Assembly (NCBI GenBank): GCA_044449065.1
Contig: JBIOHP010000002.1
Location: forward strand, 1-64,000
Direction: 5' to 3'
Length of the DNA: 64,000 nt
Origin: JBIOHP01 sp044449065
Lineage (GTDB): Bacteria; Bacteroidota; Ignavibacteria; UBA10030; SZUA-254
The notes under the pieces were generated by a model. The model was not told the origin of the DNA. It was given only the letters and a program-made list of their open reading frames with translations, and ran no database searches. Position 1 is the first letter of the stretch. Each line of letters begins with the position of its first letter. Position numbers and translations under genes: made by a program. Below are positions 1 to 7,877 of this stretch, in pieces.

Positions 1-54
1 ATTTTAACTAAAAGTCCTTATATTATATATAGTGAGTATACTGTAATATCATTA
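1..54. repeat. 54-bp repeat, inverted copy at 33672-33725
   Basis: The first 54 bases of the window match the reverse complement of 33672-33725 at 52 of 54 positions; the only differences are two adjacent bases at 41-42. The core is AT-rich with a TATATTATATATA run. The match may extend left of the window. Both copies lie beside a GGTAC array, so they probably belong to one larger repeat family. Confidence 0.85.
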
Positions 55-176
55 TTACCGGAAATACGTTTCAATTGCTAAAATCGGTATCTTGACGGAA
101 ATACTCAACACCCCGACAAATCGGGGTCGTTGTATAGTGATCCCGTCGTGACATGGCGTGGTGCTCTAAATAAAGT

Positions 177-345
177 GGTACAAAACAGGTACAAAAGTGG
201 TACAGAACTGGTACAAAACTGGTACATTTCTGGTACAACAGTGGTACAGTAATGGTACGGGATTACATGCGAATCGTCAAAATACTTTTATGAAGGACGT
301 TTTATAAAAAAGAAAGAAAAAGTGTACCAGATTTGTACCAGTTAT
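177..345. repeat. GGTAC 11-bp periodic array, left copy
   Basis: Eight GGTAC cores start exactly every 11 bp (177, 188, 199, 210, 221, 232, 243, 254). Each is followed by six variable, A-rich bases, with a loose consensus GGTACAAAACT. After 59 bp come two cores in the opposite orientation (GTACC at 324 and 335), again 11 bp apart. The spacing is about one DNA helical turn, so the cores lie on one face of the helix. It is not a CRISPR array and not coding. The same 8 + gap + 2 layout recurs inverted at 33054-33222. Confidence 0.85.
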
Positions 346-380
346 CTTATTTAAGCGGGGATAACGTTTTGTGTAGACGT

Positions 381-485
381 TGAGCTGAAGTGGTACATCC
401 CGTCGAACAAAGTGAGACGGGAGTCGGATTTTGTTCCTAAGGAACCCCATTGGGGAACCGACAATCTGCGGTTTACAAAACCACA
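381..485 (-). pseudogene. tRNA-Thr relic A, 5'-truncated, with two insertions
   Basis: Read on the minus strand this matches the 3' part of the intact tRNA-Thr at 523-595: an anticodon arm with loop TTTGTAA (anticodon UGU), a T arm and the 3' acceptor strand. Two extra segments interrupt it. One of about 22-24 bp lies inside the T loop, between GGTT and AAATCC, and itself contains two small palindromes. One of about 31 bp lies between the T stem and the acceptor strand and contains a CCCGTC...GACGGG palindrome. The D arm and 5' acceptor strand are missing, so it cannot be a functional tRNA as it stands. Confidence 0.6.
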
Positions 486-522
486 TCAGATGATTTACAA
501 ATTTAAAGTAGGAGAGAACTTG

Positions 523-595
523 AGCTGAAGGTCGGATTTGAACCGACGACCTGCGGTTTACGAAACCGCTGCTCTACCAGCTGAGCTACTTCAGC
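523..595 (-). tRNA. tRNA-Thr(CGU)
   Basis: The minus-strand sequence folds as a standard 73-nt tRNA. The acceptor strands GCTGAAG/CTTCAGC pair, the D stem is GCTC/GAGC with loop AGCTGGTA, the anticodon stem GCGGT/ACCGC closes loop TTCGTAA, and the T stem GTCGG/CCGAC closes TTCAAAT. The anticodon is CGU, which reads ACG (Thr). The discriminator base is U and the CCA end is not encoded. It is the only intact member of a three-copy locus. Confidence 0.93.
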
Positions 596-623
596 AATTA
601 TTAATCTTTTAAAAAAACGTTCA

Positions 624-837
624 GCTGAAGTGGTACATCCCGTCATACGAAGTGTGGCGGGAGTCGGATTTGTCCCCAAGGGTGCCCTTCAAGCAACCGT
701 CGTCCCGATGCTTCGGGTTCCGCTTTAAAAAACAAAAGCGGAATTCTCAAAATCACATGCATTCGCTAACGCTCATGCGTGATTTTGGAATTTACGAAAT
801 TCGCCGCGGCGAACTCTACCAGCTGAGCTACTTCAGC
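624..837 (-). pseudogene. tRNA-Thr relic B, expanded by palindromic insertions
   Basis: Both acceptor strands (GCTGAAG at the 5' end, CTTCAGC at the 3' end), the D arm, an anticodon arm with loop TTCGTAA, and split T-arm segments are recognisable on the minus strand, but the unit is about 214 nt long instead of 73. The extra sequence is almost all hairpins: TTCGCCGCGGCGAA beside the D arm, a long AAAATCAC...GTGATTTT hairpin, TTCCGCTTT...AAAGCGGAA, CCCGAAGCATCGGG, a T-loop insertion, and a CCCGCC...GACGGG palindrome before the acceptor strand. The last two sit where relic A has its insertions. Confidence 0.6.
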
Positions 838-984
838 ATTTTAAAAATTGCACACTAAAAATACGAAAGAATTGTGATTAATTCAACCCACGATGTGATA
901 AATCGACAAAAAGATATCAAGCCATCGAGGAGTATTCGAGAGTAAAATGAAAAGTAGTGTGGAAAGTAGTATATAAAAAAATAA

Positions 985-1017
985 CTCCGGTTCTAAATGG
1001 AGGGTAAAGAACCGGAG
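985..1017 (-). terminator. Terminator-like hairpin
   Basis: A perfect 10-bp stem, CTCCGGTTCT paired with AGAACCGGAG, with a 13-nt loop. On the minus strand it is followed by TTATTTTTTTATA, as expected for an intrinsic terminator of minus-strand transcription from the ferredoxin side. Confidence 0.6.
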
Positions 1018-1097
1018 GTATTGCGGGGATACCCATGATCCCTTTTATTTTATCTTTTACTATTACAAATCATTATTTTGAAAACGATTTGCAGTTC

Positions 1098-1169
1098 AAA
1101 TTGAGTGAAGGCAATTTAATCTTTAATCCATATCCACTAATCCCGCCTTCATTACAGCTAACTCAATTT
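1098..1169. other. Two-tier hairpin, possible structured RNA
   Basis: AAATTGAGT (1098-1106) pairs perfectly with ACTCAATTT (1161-1169). Just inside, GAAGGC (1107-1112) pairs with GCCTTC (1145-1150), leaving an internal bulge and a 32-nt loop. No T-run follows directly, so it is less like a simple terminator than the hairpin at 985. It could be a small RNA or another palindromic repeat. Confidence 0.35.
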
Positions 1170-1359
1170 AGGTGAACACTTTAATATAATAATTTTAAGT
1201 AATTTGTCAAGGAAAATCTTTAATTTCTTTTATAGCATACTGTCGTATTCAATAATTGTGCCATTTGATTTCGTGGTGAATACTAATAATTCAAAAATAT
1301 TTACGATAAAAAGATATGAATGCCACCCTAACCAAACACTAAATATTGTTAAAAATGAG

Positions 1360-1779
1360 TTAAATTGAAGGTTTTTCGCCGTAAAACACCGTAGGGAAAA
1401 AATCTCCCGGTTTTTCTACGACTGTGCTACCCTTCATCCATTCTTTTTCGGGTAAAACGGTTCTGAGAGTCCACTCCCGCGCAAATTCTCCTGCTTTTTC
1501 ACTATCGATCATCTCGATAGTCTCCCAGGGGCAGTATTTGACGCAAAGCTTGCAACCGATACAAATGTCCAGATCGATCTCAACTGTTTTCTTATGCACG
1601 CCATAATCGGGCCCTGCGATGACATAAATGCAATCAACCGGACAGAATTCGAGGCAAACTTCACAACCGGTGCAACCAGATTGCGCAACGACTGCAAGTT
1701 CTTTTGGCCGTTTTTTTCTTGCCTGTGCAGGTGGTTTAGGAGGAGCCGTTGTTACAGGATTTTCTGCCATAATGTTCAT
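1360..1779 (-). CDS. 2x[4Fe-4S] ferredoxin-type protein
   Basis: A 139-residue soluble protein with two cysteine motifs, CTGCEVCLEFCPVDC and CIGCKLCVKYCP, typical of paired [4Fe-4S] clusters that carry electrons. A basic, proline-rich N-terminus precedes them, and about 55 residues with no known motif follow. There is no membrane segment or signal peptide, so it is cytoplasmic. ATG at 1777-1779 is used; an in-frame ATG three codons later (MAENP) is equally possible because neither has a ribosome binding site. The electron partner cannot be told: it is isolated between the TPR gene and the tRNA locus. Confidence 0.85.
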   Translation of the reverse strand: MNIMAENPVTTAPPKPPAQARKKRPKELAVVAQSGCTGCEVCLEFCPVDCIYVIAGPDYGVHKKTVEIDLDICIGCKLCVKYCPWETIEMIDSEKAGEFAREWTLRTVLPEKEWMKGSTVVEKPGDFFPTVFYGEKPSI

Positions 1780-1880
1780 GATATTAATGATTTTAAATAA
1801 ATTAACAAAATATTATTAATACACACAAATATTTCGATATTGAATTTCTATATCGATCAACATACATTTGGATAAATAAA

Positions 1881-1908
1881 ATCCCCATCTCGTTTCCGCG
1901 ATGGGGAT
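1881..1908 (-). terminator. Intrinsic terminator after the TPR gene
   Basis: A perfect 9-bp stem, ATCCCCATC with GATGGGGAT, around a 10-nt loop. On the minus strand it is followed by TTTATTTAT. It lies 26 bp beyond the TPR stop codon and probably ends that transcription unit. Confidence 0.75.
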
Positions 1909-1933
1909 AATCTCATTAGGCAAATCAAAATTG

Positions 1934-3430
1934 TTATTTACCGCAATCTCCGGGTGCCGCGCCAAGGGCGTTCAAACCCTTAACAGCATCCGCGTACCTC
2001 GGATCGCCTTTGCCGCAATTTGCGATCACCTTGCAATAATATCGTTTTGCGTCGTCGCGAAGATTGCTGAGTGTATACGCTTGGGCAGTCCATAAAAGCG
2101 TCTGGCAATTTGCAGGATCAATGGCCAAGGCCTTTTTAAGATTTTCGAGCGAAGCGGGATATTTCTTATCAAGCAGAAGGTAAAACCCTTCAGTCCGGTA
2201 ACCCTCTTCCGCGGCTTTTTTATATTTATCTTTATCCTCGGTATCATCGATTAATCCGAGCATTCTCCGATATGCGCTTCTGCCCAGGGCAGTTGAGTCC
2301 ATTTGGAGATAACATTCGGCTAACGATTGCCATGCCGGGATGTATTCGGGTCTGGCGTCGATGCTTGAAAGAATATGCGTTCGTGCGTCTTCCCAGTTTT
2401 TTAACTGCATGAGCGAAACCGCTGCATTATAGTGGCAGGCAAACTTAAAATTGGATCCGGTATCCACGGCAAGCTTCTTTTCAAACATAGAAACGGCTTT
2501 CTCCCACTGTTTTGCTTTCATGTACAGGGAACCTAATTCATAAGCCACTTCGCCTTTGAACGAACTATCCTCCTGGATGCCGCGTTCATACGCTGCAATG
2601 GCTTTGTCGCTTTGCCCAAGATAACTGAGTAATTTTCCCCGTTCAATCCATTCATGGGGTTTCAATTTTAGTGTATCCGCACCCTGTTGCTCCAAGATTT
2701 GAGAAGCATTAGTCGAATCCTTCATAAGGCCGTATGAAGTTGCCAGCCAGCGAAGCAATTCCGATTGAGAGGGATCATCGAATGTGATCGGTCTTGCGAC
2801 ATCGATAAATTCTTTGTAGTGTTTGGTTTGATAAAGCGCCCTGGCAAATTCGATACGCAATGAATCTTTGGGATTACGATCATACACAACTTTTAAATAT
2901 TGCGCGGCTTTCTCAAGCTGTTCGGCGCGATAGTAAAGATGCCCCACATTACGATACGCATCGGTATCGGTCGTATCAAGTGAAATTACCCAGCGAAATT
3001 CAGCTATCGCCTGGGGATATGCGCGGAGTTTTAATTGAGCGTAGGCTAACTTTCTATGAAGTCCCGCGTTGGATGAATCCATAGAAGCAGCCGTTTGATA
3101 TTGCTGAATAGCCGCAGATTGGATCCCCTGTTTTGCATAAGCATCACCGATTAATTCATAGATTTTCGCATTTGTAGAATCAAGTTCGCGTGCCTGGATT
3201 AAAATTGTTACTGCCTGATCGGCAGAATCCGCGCCGAGATATGCCACGCCCAGATTTATAAAGCACACGGTGTTTTTCTTGTCTTTTCGAACACCCTCTT
3301 TAAGATAATTGATAGCTGAAAGGTAATCGCGTTTGGCAAGAGCGTCTTTCCCCAACTGGCAGGGATCATCGGCAACTGCGACCGCATGGAGTATTAAATT
3401 GCAAAGAATGAAGGTAAAGAGAACTTTCAT
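1934..3430 (-). CDS. Periplasmic TPR-repeat protein of the TonB cluster
   Basis: About 498 residues: a signal peptide (MKVLFTFILCNLILHAVAVA) followed by TPR-like helical pairs along nearly the whole length (repeated patterns such as AIxxYERGI and AQYLKVVYDRNPKD). TPRs serve protein-protein contacts. It is the last gene of the ExbBD/TonB/PstS-like cluster, a position commonly held by a TPR protein in Bacteroidota. The ATG at 3428-3430 is chosen because the signal peptide begins there. A GTG four codons upstream overlaps the preceding stop as GTGA and could be used instead. Its partner in the envelope is unknown. Confidence 0.85.
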   Translation of the reverse strand: MKVLFTFILCNLILHAVAVADDPCQLGKDALAKRDYLSAINYLKEGVRKDKKNTVCFINLGVAYLGADSADQAVTILIQARELDSTNAKIYELIGDAYAKQGIQSAAIQQYQTAASMDSSNAGLHRKLAYAQLKLRAYPQAIAEFRWVISLDTTDTDAYRNVGHLYYRAEQLEKAAQYLKVVYDRNPKDSLRIEFARALYQTKHYKEFIDVARPITFDDPSQSELLRWLATSYGLMKDSTNASQILEQQGADTLKLKPHEWIERGKLLSYLGQSDKAIAAYERGIQEDSSFKGEVAYELGSLYMKAKQWEKAVSMFEKKLAVDTGSNFKFACHYNAAVSLMQLKNWEDARTHILSSIDARPEYIPAWQSLAECYLQMDSTALGRSAYRRMLGLIDDTEDKDKYKKAAEEGYRTEGFYLLLDKKYPASLENLKKALAIDPANCQTLLWTAQAYTLSNLRDDAKRYYCKVIANCGKGDPRYADAVKGLNALGAAPGDCGK

Positions 3431-3438
3431 AGTTGATT

Positions 3439-4383
3439 TCACTGTTGATATCCCTTCTTATTGATTTCGACTAAACGAATGGGCATCGTCGCAGGGACGA
3501 GTCCGCTGTTCAACACAATTTTTTGTCCGGGAGCGCTTGTAACAAATGCCACAAAGCCCGCACCCACGCTGTAGATGTCCGCTTTTGAATACATGTACAC
3601 TTCTACGGCAAGCGGATAGTACTTTTGATAAATATATGCCTGATGGGGAGAAAAATATTGACCTTTAATCTCGAGCGAGTCGGGAGCTGCAGGGTCGCTA
3701 AGTTCAAGAACACGAACTTTATCCTGATAATATTTCAGCCAGTTCACGCCGGCAAATCCGATTGAGTTCCTATGCTCCATGACATAACGGAACATTTCCG
3801 GGGATTCCGATGCAATGTGCGACGGGGGAGCAAGTTTCTGTCCATTTGACAACTTTACATCAAGAACTTCAAATGTTCCTGAATTTTGATCGGGCAGGCA
3901 TACTGCGATTGGTAAACGCTCAGTTCCCCAACCGAAGAGATTCCAGGTCGTGATTAAACCTCTTAAAACACTATCTATTTGGGTCGTGCGCATCTGTGAA
4001 GTTTTGTTTTCCACATTCACGATCACCGCAATGCCGCTAATTGCAACTTTATATTCACCGAACACCAGGTTTGATCGTTTCGCAACCGCACGTTCTTCAT
4101 CGTTCATCGGCCGTGCCGATACAATAACTCTAGTGCTGTCGATATTAAAAAACTTTACCATTGCCTCACGTGATTGAGCGGTATCAAAATGAATCTTTGC
4201 CTGCGGGTAGAGCGATTCAAACGTATCTTTTTCCTGGGAAAAAAGAGGGGCGATGGCTTCATCAACGATGATATTGACTTTGCCTTTTGTTGTTGTTTCT
4301 TTTCGTTCATCATTACAGCCGAGGGCAAAGATGCCGCTAAGCATGAACACGAACAATAAAACGAGGTATCTCTTAGAGCTCAT
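3439..4383 (-). CDS. PstS-like substrate-binding lipoprotein
   Basis: About 314 residues with a lipoprotein signal ending at FALGC, followed by a periplasmic binding-protein fold of the phosphate-binding (PstS) superfamily: NIIVDEAIAPLF near the N-terminus, then GIAVIVNVEN and NSGTFEVLD, the last matching the ligand-loop region of PstS relatives. No pstCAB genes are nearby. As elsewhere in Bacteroidota it travels with tonB/exbBD, so it may act as a sensor or adaptor rather than a classical ABC-importer subunit. The ATG at 4381-4383 overlaps the preceding stop and puts the signal peptide at the N-terminus; an ATG seven codons earlier is less likely. Confidence 0.85.
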   Translation of the reverse strand: MSSKRYLVLLFVFMLSGIFALGCNDERKETTTKGKVNIIVDEAIAPLFSQEKDTFESLYPQAKIHFDTAQSREAMVKFFNIDSTRVIVSARPMNDEERAVAKRSNLVFGEYKVAISGIAVIVNVENKTSQMRTTQIDSVLRGLITTWNLFGWGTERLPIAVCLPDQNSGTFEVLDVKLSNGQKLAPPSHIASESPEMFRYVMEHRNSIGFAGVNWLKYYQDKVRVLELSDPAAPDSLEIKGQYFSPHQAYIYQKYYPLAVEVYMYSKADIYSVGAGFVAFVTSAPGQKIVLNSGLVPATMPIRLVEINKKGYQQ

Positions 4384-4606
4384 CCTGATCGTACCTTTCG
4401 GCAAATCGTCTCGCCTGCTGCTGTTTCATCCAGGTAGTCGCTCCACGGAATAATCCATAGAGTATAAACATGACGCCAAGAATTATTCTGATATTATCGG
4501 GGATGTAGGAAGGCATTAATATACCAATGAGTACGGCTATCCCGGCGGTGGTGAGAAGAACCGAGATTGTATATCCAACAATATTCAGGATTGTAGTTGC
4601 ATTCAC
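4373..4606 (-). CDS. Small two-helix membrane protein
   Basis: A 77-residue protein with two strongly hydrophobic segments (about residues 8-30 and 38-55) and a charged, Gln/Arg-rich tail ending RYDQDEL. No family was recognised. Its stop overlaps the start of the PstS-like gene, so translation is probably coupled. A small membrane protein often lies at this spot in Bacteroidota TonB clusters. A terminator after tonB suggests that this gene and the two after it have their own promoter in 4607-4900. Confidence 0.75.
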   Translation of the reverse strand: MNATTILNIVGYTISVLLTTAGIAVLIGILMPSYIPDNIRIILGVMFILYGLFRGATTWMKQQQARRFAERYDQDEL

Positions 4607-4944
4607 CGTTGTGTTACTCCCGCAATTGTTCTCTGAGCAACGAGCGAGAATCTAACATTAATTTTTATTAATTTCATTATATCATGCTCTTAACTTTTAA
4701 ACGAACAGATCATAGATAGGTTCCACCGTTCCACTCTTTGAGCAGGGTTGATAAGATTTGGATAGACGATGGAAAATGTTGAGGGAAAGAAAAGTAATTT
4801 TCCTTCTATGAGGATAGAGACAATTCATATATGATACGTTACGTTGTAATTTCATAGAACCGGAACGGATATATATTTCCCGCTCTTCACGATAAAAAAA
4901 CCGCAGGGATTATACCCTGCGGTCACTAATTCACTACTACCGGT
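4607..4944. other. Interval between tonB and the small membrane gene
   Basis: 338 bp with no supported gene. The tonB terminator sits at its upstream end (about 4900). The remaining AT-rich sequence probably carries the promoter for the 4606-1934 genes; no individual promoter elements could be assigned. Confidence 0.5.
4900..4923 (-). terminator. Intrinsic terminator after tonB
   Basis: A perfect stem, ACCGCAGGG/CCCTGCGGT, with a 6-nt loop. On the minus strand seven Ts follow. It lies 22 bp beyond the tonB stop codon. Confidence 0.85.
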
Positions 4945-5682
4945 TTATTTATTTAATTTAAAGCGAAATGGAATACTCGCCCATACGGCGACCGGACCGC
5001 TGTTCATGATTGCCGGGGTAAACACAAATTGCATCGCGGCAGCTACCGCTGCGTCATTGAAGATATCGGCGTCGCTCTTTTGAATGAGAGCTTTTTTAGC
5101 TTTTCCTTCTTTATCCACGAGCACTTTTACCCACACGGTTCCTTCAACACCGGCTCGGCGGGCGATTTCCGGGTAAACCGGTTGTACGGTTTTCACCGGT
5201 ACGGGCATCTTTTCCACCGGCACAAAATCAGGAGGATCTTCATCCTGAATCTTGATATCCTGTTCAACGTTCACACCGGAATTACCGGGACCTGTTTCCA
5301 CGGCAGGCGCCTGAACGGCCGACATCTCAGTTTGCGTCGCTATTGTTTGTTCAGGGCTAACCTCCGCATCGGGAACCGGTACGGGAATACCAACCGTAGG
5401 TTTTGCCACGGGCACCGAGACCTGCACCTGAGGTGCGGCGTCGGTATTCGTGATCGAAGGTGGAGGTCCCAATTCGCTGTATTTCATAATGCGAACATTG
5501 ATGACAGGATCTTCATCCTGATTAAGATATTGAACGAGATAATATCCGCCGATCGCACTGAGATGCAATCCCACGGCTAACGATAAACCGACGGTTGCAT
5601 ATTTTTGATACAGACCTCGCAATTCCCTCATTCCGTATGTTACGGTTGATTGAACTGTTGCTGCTACTGCACTAGCTGTCAT
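4945..5682 (-). CDS. tonB: TonB family energy transducer
   Basis: 245 residues in the usual TonB order: a short cytoplasmic N-terminus, one membrane anchor (about residues 30-50), a Pro/Val/Glu-rich periplasmic linker (60-160), and a C-terminal TonB domain (about 160-245) with PVYPEIARRAGVEGTVWVKV and FTPAIMNSGPVAVW. TonB carries energy from the proton motive force, gathered by ExbB-ExbD, to outer-membrane transporters. It lies 15 bp after the second exbD and ends in a terminator. No TonB-dependent receptor is in the window. Confidence 0.92.
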   Translation of the reverse strand: MTASAVAATVQSTVTYGMRELRGLYQKYATVGLSLAVGLHLSAIGGYYLVQYLNQDEDPVINVRIMKYSELGPPPSITNTDAAPQVQVSVPVAKPTVGIPVPVPDAEVSPEQTIATQTEMSAVQAPAVETGPGNSGVNVEQDIKIQDEDPPDFVPVEKMPVPVKTVQPVYPEIARRAGVEGTVWVKVLVDKEGKAKKALIQKSDADIFNDAAVAAAMQFVFTPAIMNSGPVAVWASIPFRFKLNK

Positions 5683-5697
5683 ATGATTATCTCCTTT

Positions 5698-6201
5698 CTA
5701 CGACGATACTTTTTCAAGAATTTTTAAATCTTCAGGAAGCATCGGCGCAAGACTGAAGCGCGTAATGTTCGCTAAATTAAGCTCATCCATTATATCGACC
5801 ATCATGTGGTACTTCCCTTTGCGGTCGATCTTTATTAATGTCACTAATTTCGGATTATCCTGATTTTTTTGACCGAGCGTCTTTCGAAGATCAGCAAATG
5901 CCACCTTTTCAGGCGGGTCCTTGCCGATAAACCAATAAATATCGCCGTTTTCCTTTACCATGACCGTCATAAGATTGCTCATGGCAATTTCAACCTTTGT
6001 TTTGTTATCCGGAGGAAGATTAATCTCCATGGTTTGAGGACGGTTCATTGTCGTTGTCAACATAAAAAATGTTAACAACAGGAATGCCACGTCCACCATG
6101 GGAGTCATGTCAATGCGGATATTAACGCGACGTTTTTTTCTCCCCTTCTTCTTTTTATCATGTCCGCGCGGTGCACCACCACCGCCACCAACATCAGCCA
6201 T
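5698..6201 (-). CDS. exbD: ExbD/TolR biopolymer transporter, copy 2
   Basis: 167 residues. A Gly/Lys/Arg-rich cytoplasmic N-terminus leads to DMTPMVDVAFLLLTFFMLTT, the ExbD/TolR membrane helix with its conserved proton-relay aspartate. A periplasmic domain follows. It differs from copy 1 mainly in the longer basic N-terminus and in the periplasmic part. Two ExbD paralogues in tandem are usual in Bacteroidota and may form a mixed complex with ExbB. It is 12 bp from copy 1 and 15 bp from tonB, clearly one operon. Confidence 0.92.
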   Translation of the reverse strand: MADVGGGGGAPRGHDKKKKGRKKRRVNIRIDMTPMVDVAFLLLTFFMLTTTMNRPQTMEINLPPDNKTKVEIAMSNLMTVMVKENGDIYWFIGKDPPEKVAFADLRKTLGQKNQDNPKLVTLIKIDRKGKYHMMVDIMDELNLANITRFSLAPMLPEDLKILEKVSS

Positions 6202-6213
6202 AATTAAACTCCT

Positions 6214-6678
6214 TTAGTTTTTTTCTAAATCAGTCACGAGGTTAAATCGTGTGATATTTGTTTTCTGCAGAATATCCATGACGTCTTCCGCCAGTCCGTA
6301 ATCAGCTTCCTTATCACCTTTAACCACGGTGCGTAATTTTGGATTTGCGCTGCGAGCCTTCATAAGTAAATTACCGAGGATTTTCACGTCGACTTCAATT
6401 TCAGCCCTAAGCTGGTTTTCCTCGCCGAATACCCTGGCGCGCATCTTCTGCGAATCCAATCCGAGGAAGATACGGTTATCCTTGCTGATCGTCACGATCA
6501 TCACATCCGATTCGGGCAATTTAAATTGCGAGTGAGATTTCGGCAATACGATGGTAACTTCCTCCGGTGGACGAAATTGAGTCGTCAACATAAAAAATGT
6601 CAACAGGAGGAATGCCACGTCCACCATCGGCGTCATATCGACCCGAATATTTATTCTTGGTTTCTTAAATTTTGGCAT
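6214..6678 (-). CDS. exbD: ExbD/TolR biopolymer transporter, copy 1
   Basis: 154 residues, starting MPKFKKPRINIRVDMTPMVD. The single membrane helix with the conserved aspartate (VDVAFLLLTFFMLTT) is nearly identical to copy 2, pointing to an old tandem duplication. The periplasmic domain (about 45-154) is divergent. It works with ExbB as a proton channel driving TonB. It starts 18 bp after exbB. Confidence 0.92.
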   Translation of the reverse strand: MPKFKKPRINIRVDMTPMVDVAFLLLTFFMLTTQFRPPEEVTIVLPKSHSQFKLPESDVMIVTISKDNRIFLGLDSQKMRARVFGEENQLRAEIEVDVKILGNLLMKARSANPKLRTVVKGDKEADYGLAEDVMDILQKTNITRFNLVTDLEKN

Positions 6679-6696
6679 AGGGGTAACCCCTTCAGA

Positions 6697-7479
6697 TTAC
6701 TTGGTTTTTGTCGTTAAAGTCTGAATGACGTCGTAGCTGGCTTCATCGATCATATACGTGAAATTGTCCACTTTATTGACAAAGAAATTGTAAGCCACGA
6801 TACCAACGATAGCGGCAAAAAGGCCCAAAGCGGTGTTAATAAGCGCCTCGGAGATACCGATGGAAAGCTGGATGGCATCAGGTGAACCGCCCTGCTGGGC
6901 AAGAGCGCGGAAAGCTCGTATCATACCGATAACCGTTCCAAGAAGTCCGAACATCGTCGCAATAGAGGCGATGGTGGACATCGCGATCAAATTCTTTTCG
7001 AGGATGGGCATTTCAAGCGAAGTAGCTTCCTCAATAGAGCGTTGAACTTCAGCCATCTGTTTAGTGGCTTCCAGACCTTGTGCGCTCTTACCGAGTGTCT
7101 GGTAACGTTCCAAGCCGGTCCGGATGATATTTGCAAGCGAACCACGCTGTTGATCGCATGCGGCTATCGCGGCGTCTATATCATTGCTCTGTAAACTTCG
7201 CTGGACGTTTTTTAAGAATGTTGGTAATGAGCCCCTCCCCTGTGCTTTACGGAGAGAAAGTGCGCGTTCAACGACAAAGGTTACAACCATAATAGATAAC
7301 GTGATCAAAATTGGCACAATGACACCGCCGGTATAAACCTGACCCATTAAATTTGAGGGCTTTTCGCGGTTGGGACCGTCGTTAAAATTACCCGGATTAC
7401 CAAGAACAAACATATATATGAGGATCGAGATTGCCAGAGAAGCTACGACAAGCACCACGACAAATGTTGACTGTTTCAT
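6697..7479 (-). CDS. exbB: ExbB/TolQ/MotA-type proton channel protein
   Basis: 260 residues with four hydrophobic segments (about 5-26, 52-72, 165-190, 208-235). The family signature FGLLGTVIGMIRAFRAL lies before the last pair of helices. ExbB forms the pentameric channel around ExbD. The extra N-terminal helix before the usual three is common in Bacteroidota ExbB proteins. It is the first transport gene of the cluster, 35 bp after the STAS gene, which suggests a shared transcript. Confidence 0.93.
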   Translation of the reverse strand: MKQSTFVVVLVVASLAISILIYMFVLGNPGNFNDGPNREKPSNLMGQVYTGGVIVPILITLSIMVVTFVVERALSLRKAQGRGSLPTFLKNVQRSLQSNDIDAAIAACDQQRGSLANIIRTGLERYQTLGKSAQGLEATKQMAEVQRSIEEATSLEMPILEKNLIAMSTIASIATMFGLLGTVIGMIRAFRALAQQGGSPDAIQLSIGISEALINTALGLFAAIVGIVAYNFFVNKVDNFTYMIDEASYDVIQTLTTKTK

Positions 7480-7514
7480 TCTATTGACTCCTTATGAAAG
7501 TATATATTGATAGA

Positions 7515-7877
7515 TTATTTCGATAAATTTTGTTTGACGAAGCTATCGATGGCTTCATCGAGCGATTCATAGACGTCGAAGATATCAATGAGCTTGGTTA
7601 CTACAAAAAGATTGTGAACATTGCTGTTCAGTCCGGTAAGCTTCACAACACCGCCGCTTTTAGAATATGTTGTATGCGCCGAGATGATGGCGCCTATTCC
7701 GGAACTGTTCATATAATTCACTTTGCTGAGATTGACCACTAAACATTTATTGCCTTGTTCGATGAAATCCGTCACGGTTTCCCGAAACCGATCGGTATCC
7801 TGATCACCGACCAGCGAACCTTTTATTTCGATAACTCCAACTTTGCCGTTTACTTCAGTGTGAGTTTTTACAGACAT
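7515..7877 (-). CDS. STAS-domain anti-sigma-factor antagonist (SpoIIAA-like)
   Basis: 120 residues, a single STAS domain. The phosphorylation-site region reads NYMNSSGIGAII; Ser58 lines up with the regulatory serine of SpoIIAA, and Asn57 replaces the usual Asp. In the family, an anti-sigma kinase phosphorylates this serine and a SpoIIE-type phosphatase removes the phosphate. No such kinase is nearby, but a SpoIIE-type phosphatase is encoded at 26777-28012. It immediately precedes exbB, an unusual neighbour, so it may regulate or be co-expressed with the TonB system. Confidence 0.88.
   Translation of the reverse strand: MSVKTHTEVNGKVGVIEIKGSLVGDQDTDRFRETVTDFIEQGNKCLVVNLSKVNYMNSSGIGAIISAHTTYSKSGGVVKLTGLNSNVHNLFVVTKLIDIFDVYESLDEAIDSFVKQNLSK

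Larger units (their letters stand above)
838..1359. other. Gene-free interval downstream of the ferredoxin gene
   Basis: No credible protein gene is seen. The interval holds a terminator-like hairpin (985-1017) and a long two-tier hairpin (1098-1169). Around 1245-1266 the minus strand reads TGGCAC, five bases, then TTGAA, a partial sigma-54-like match with no gene downstream of it. Confidence 0.5.

Noticed and set aside
177..264. GGTAC array as a CRISPR array
   Set aside because: The constant part is only 5 bp with 6-bp variable tails; no 24-40-bp direct repeats, spacers or cas genes are present.
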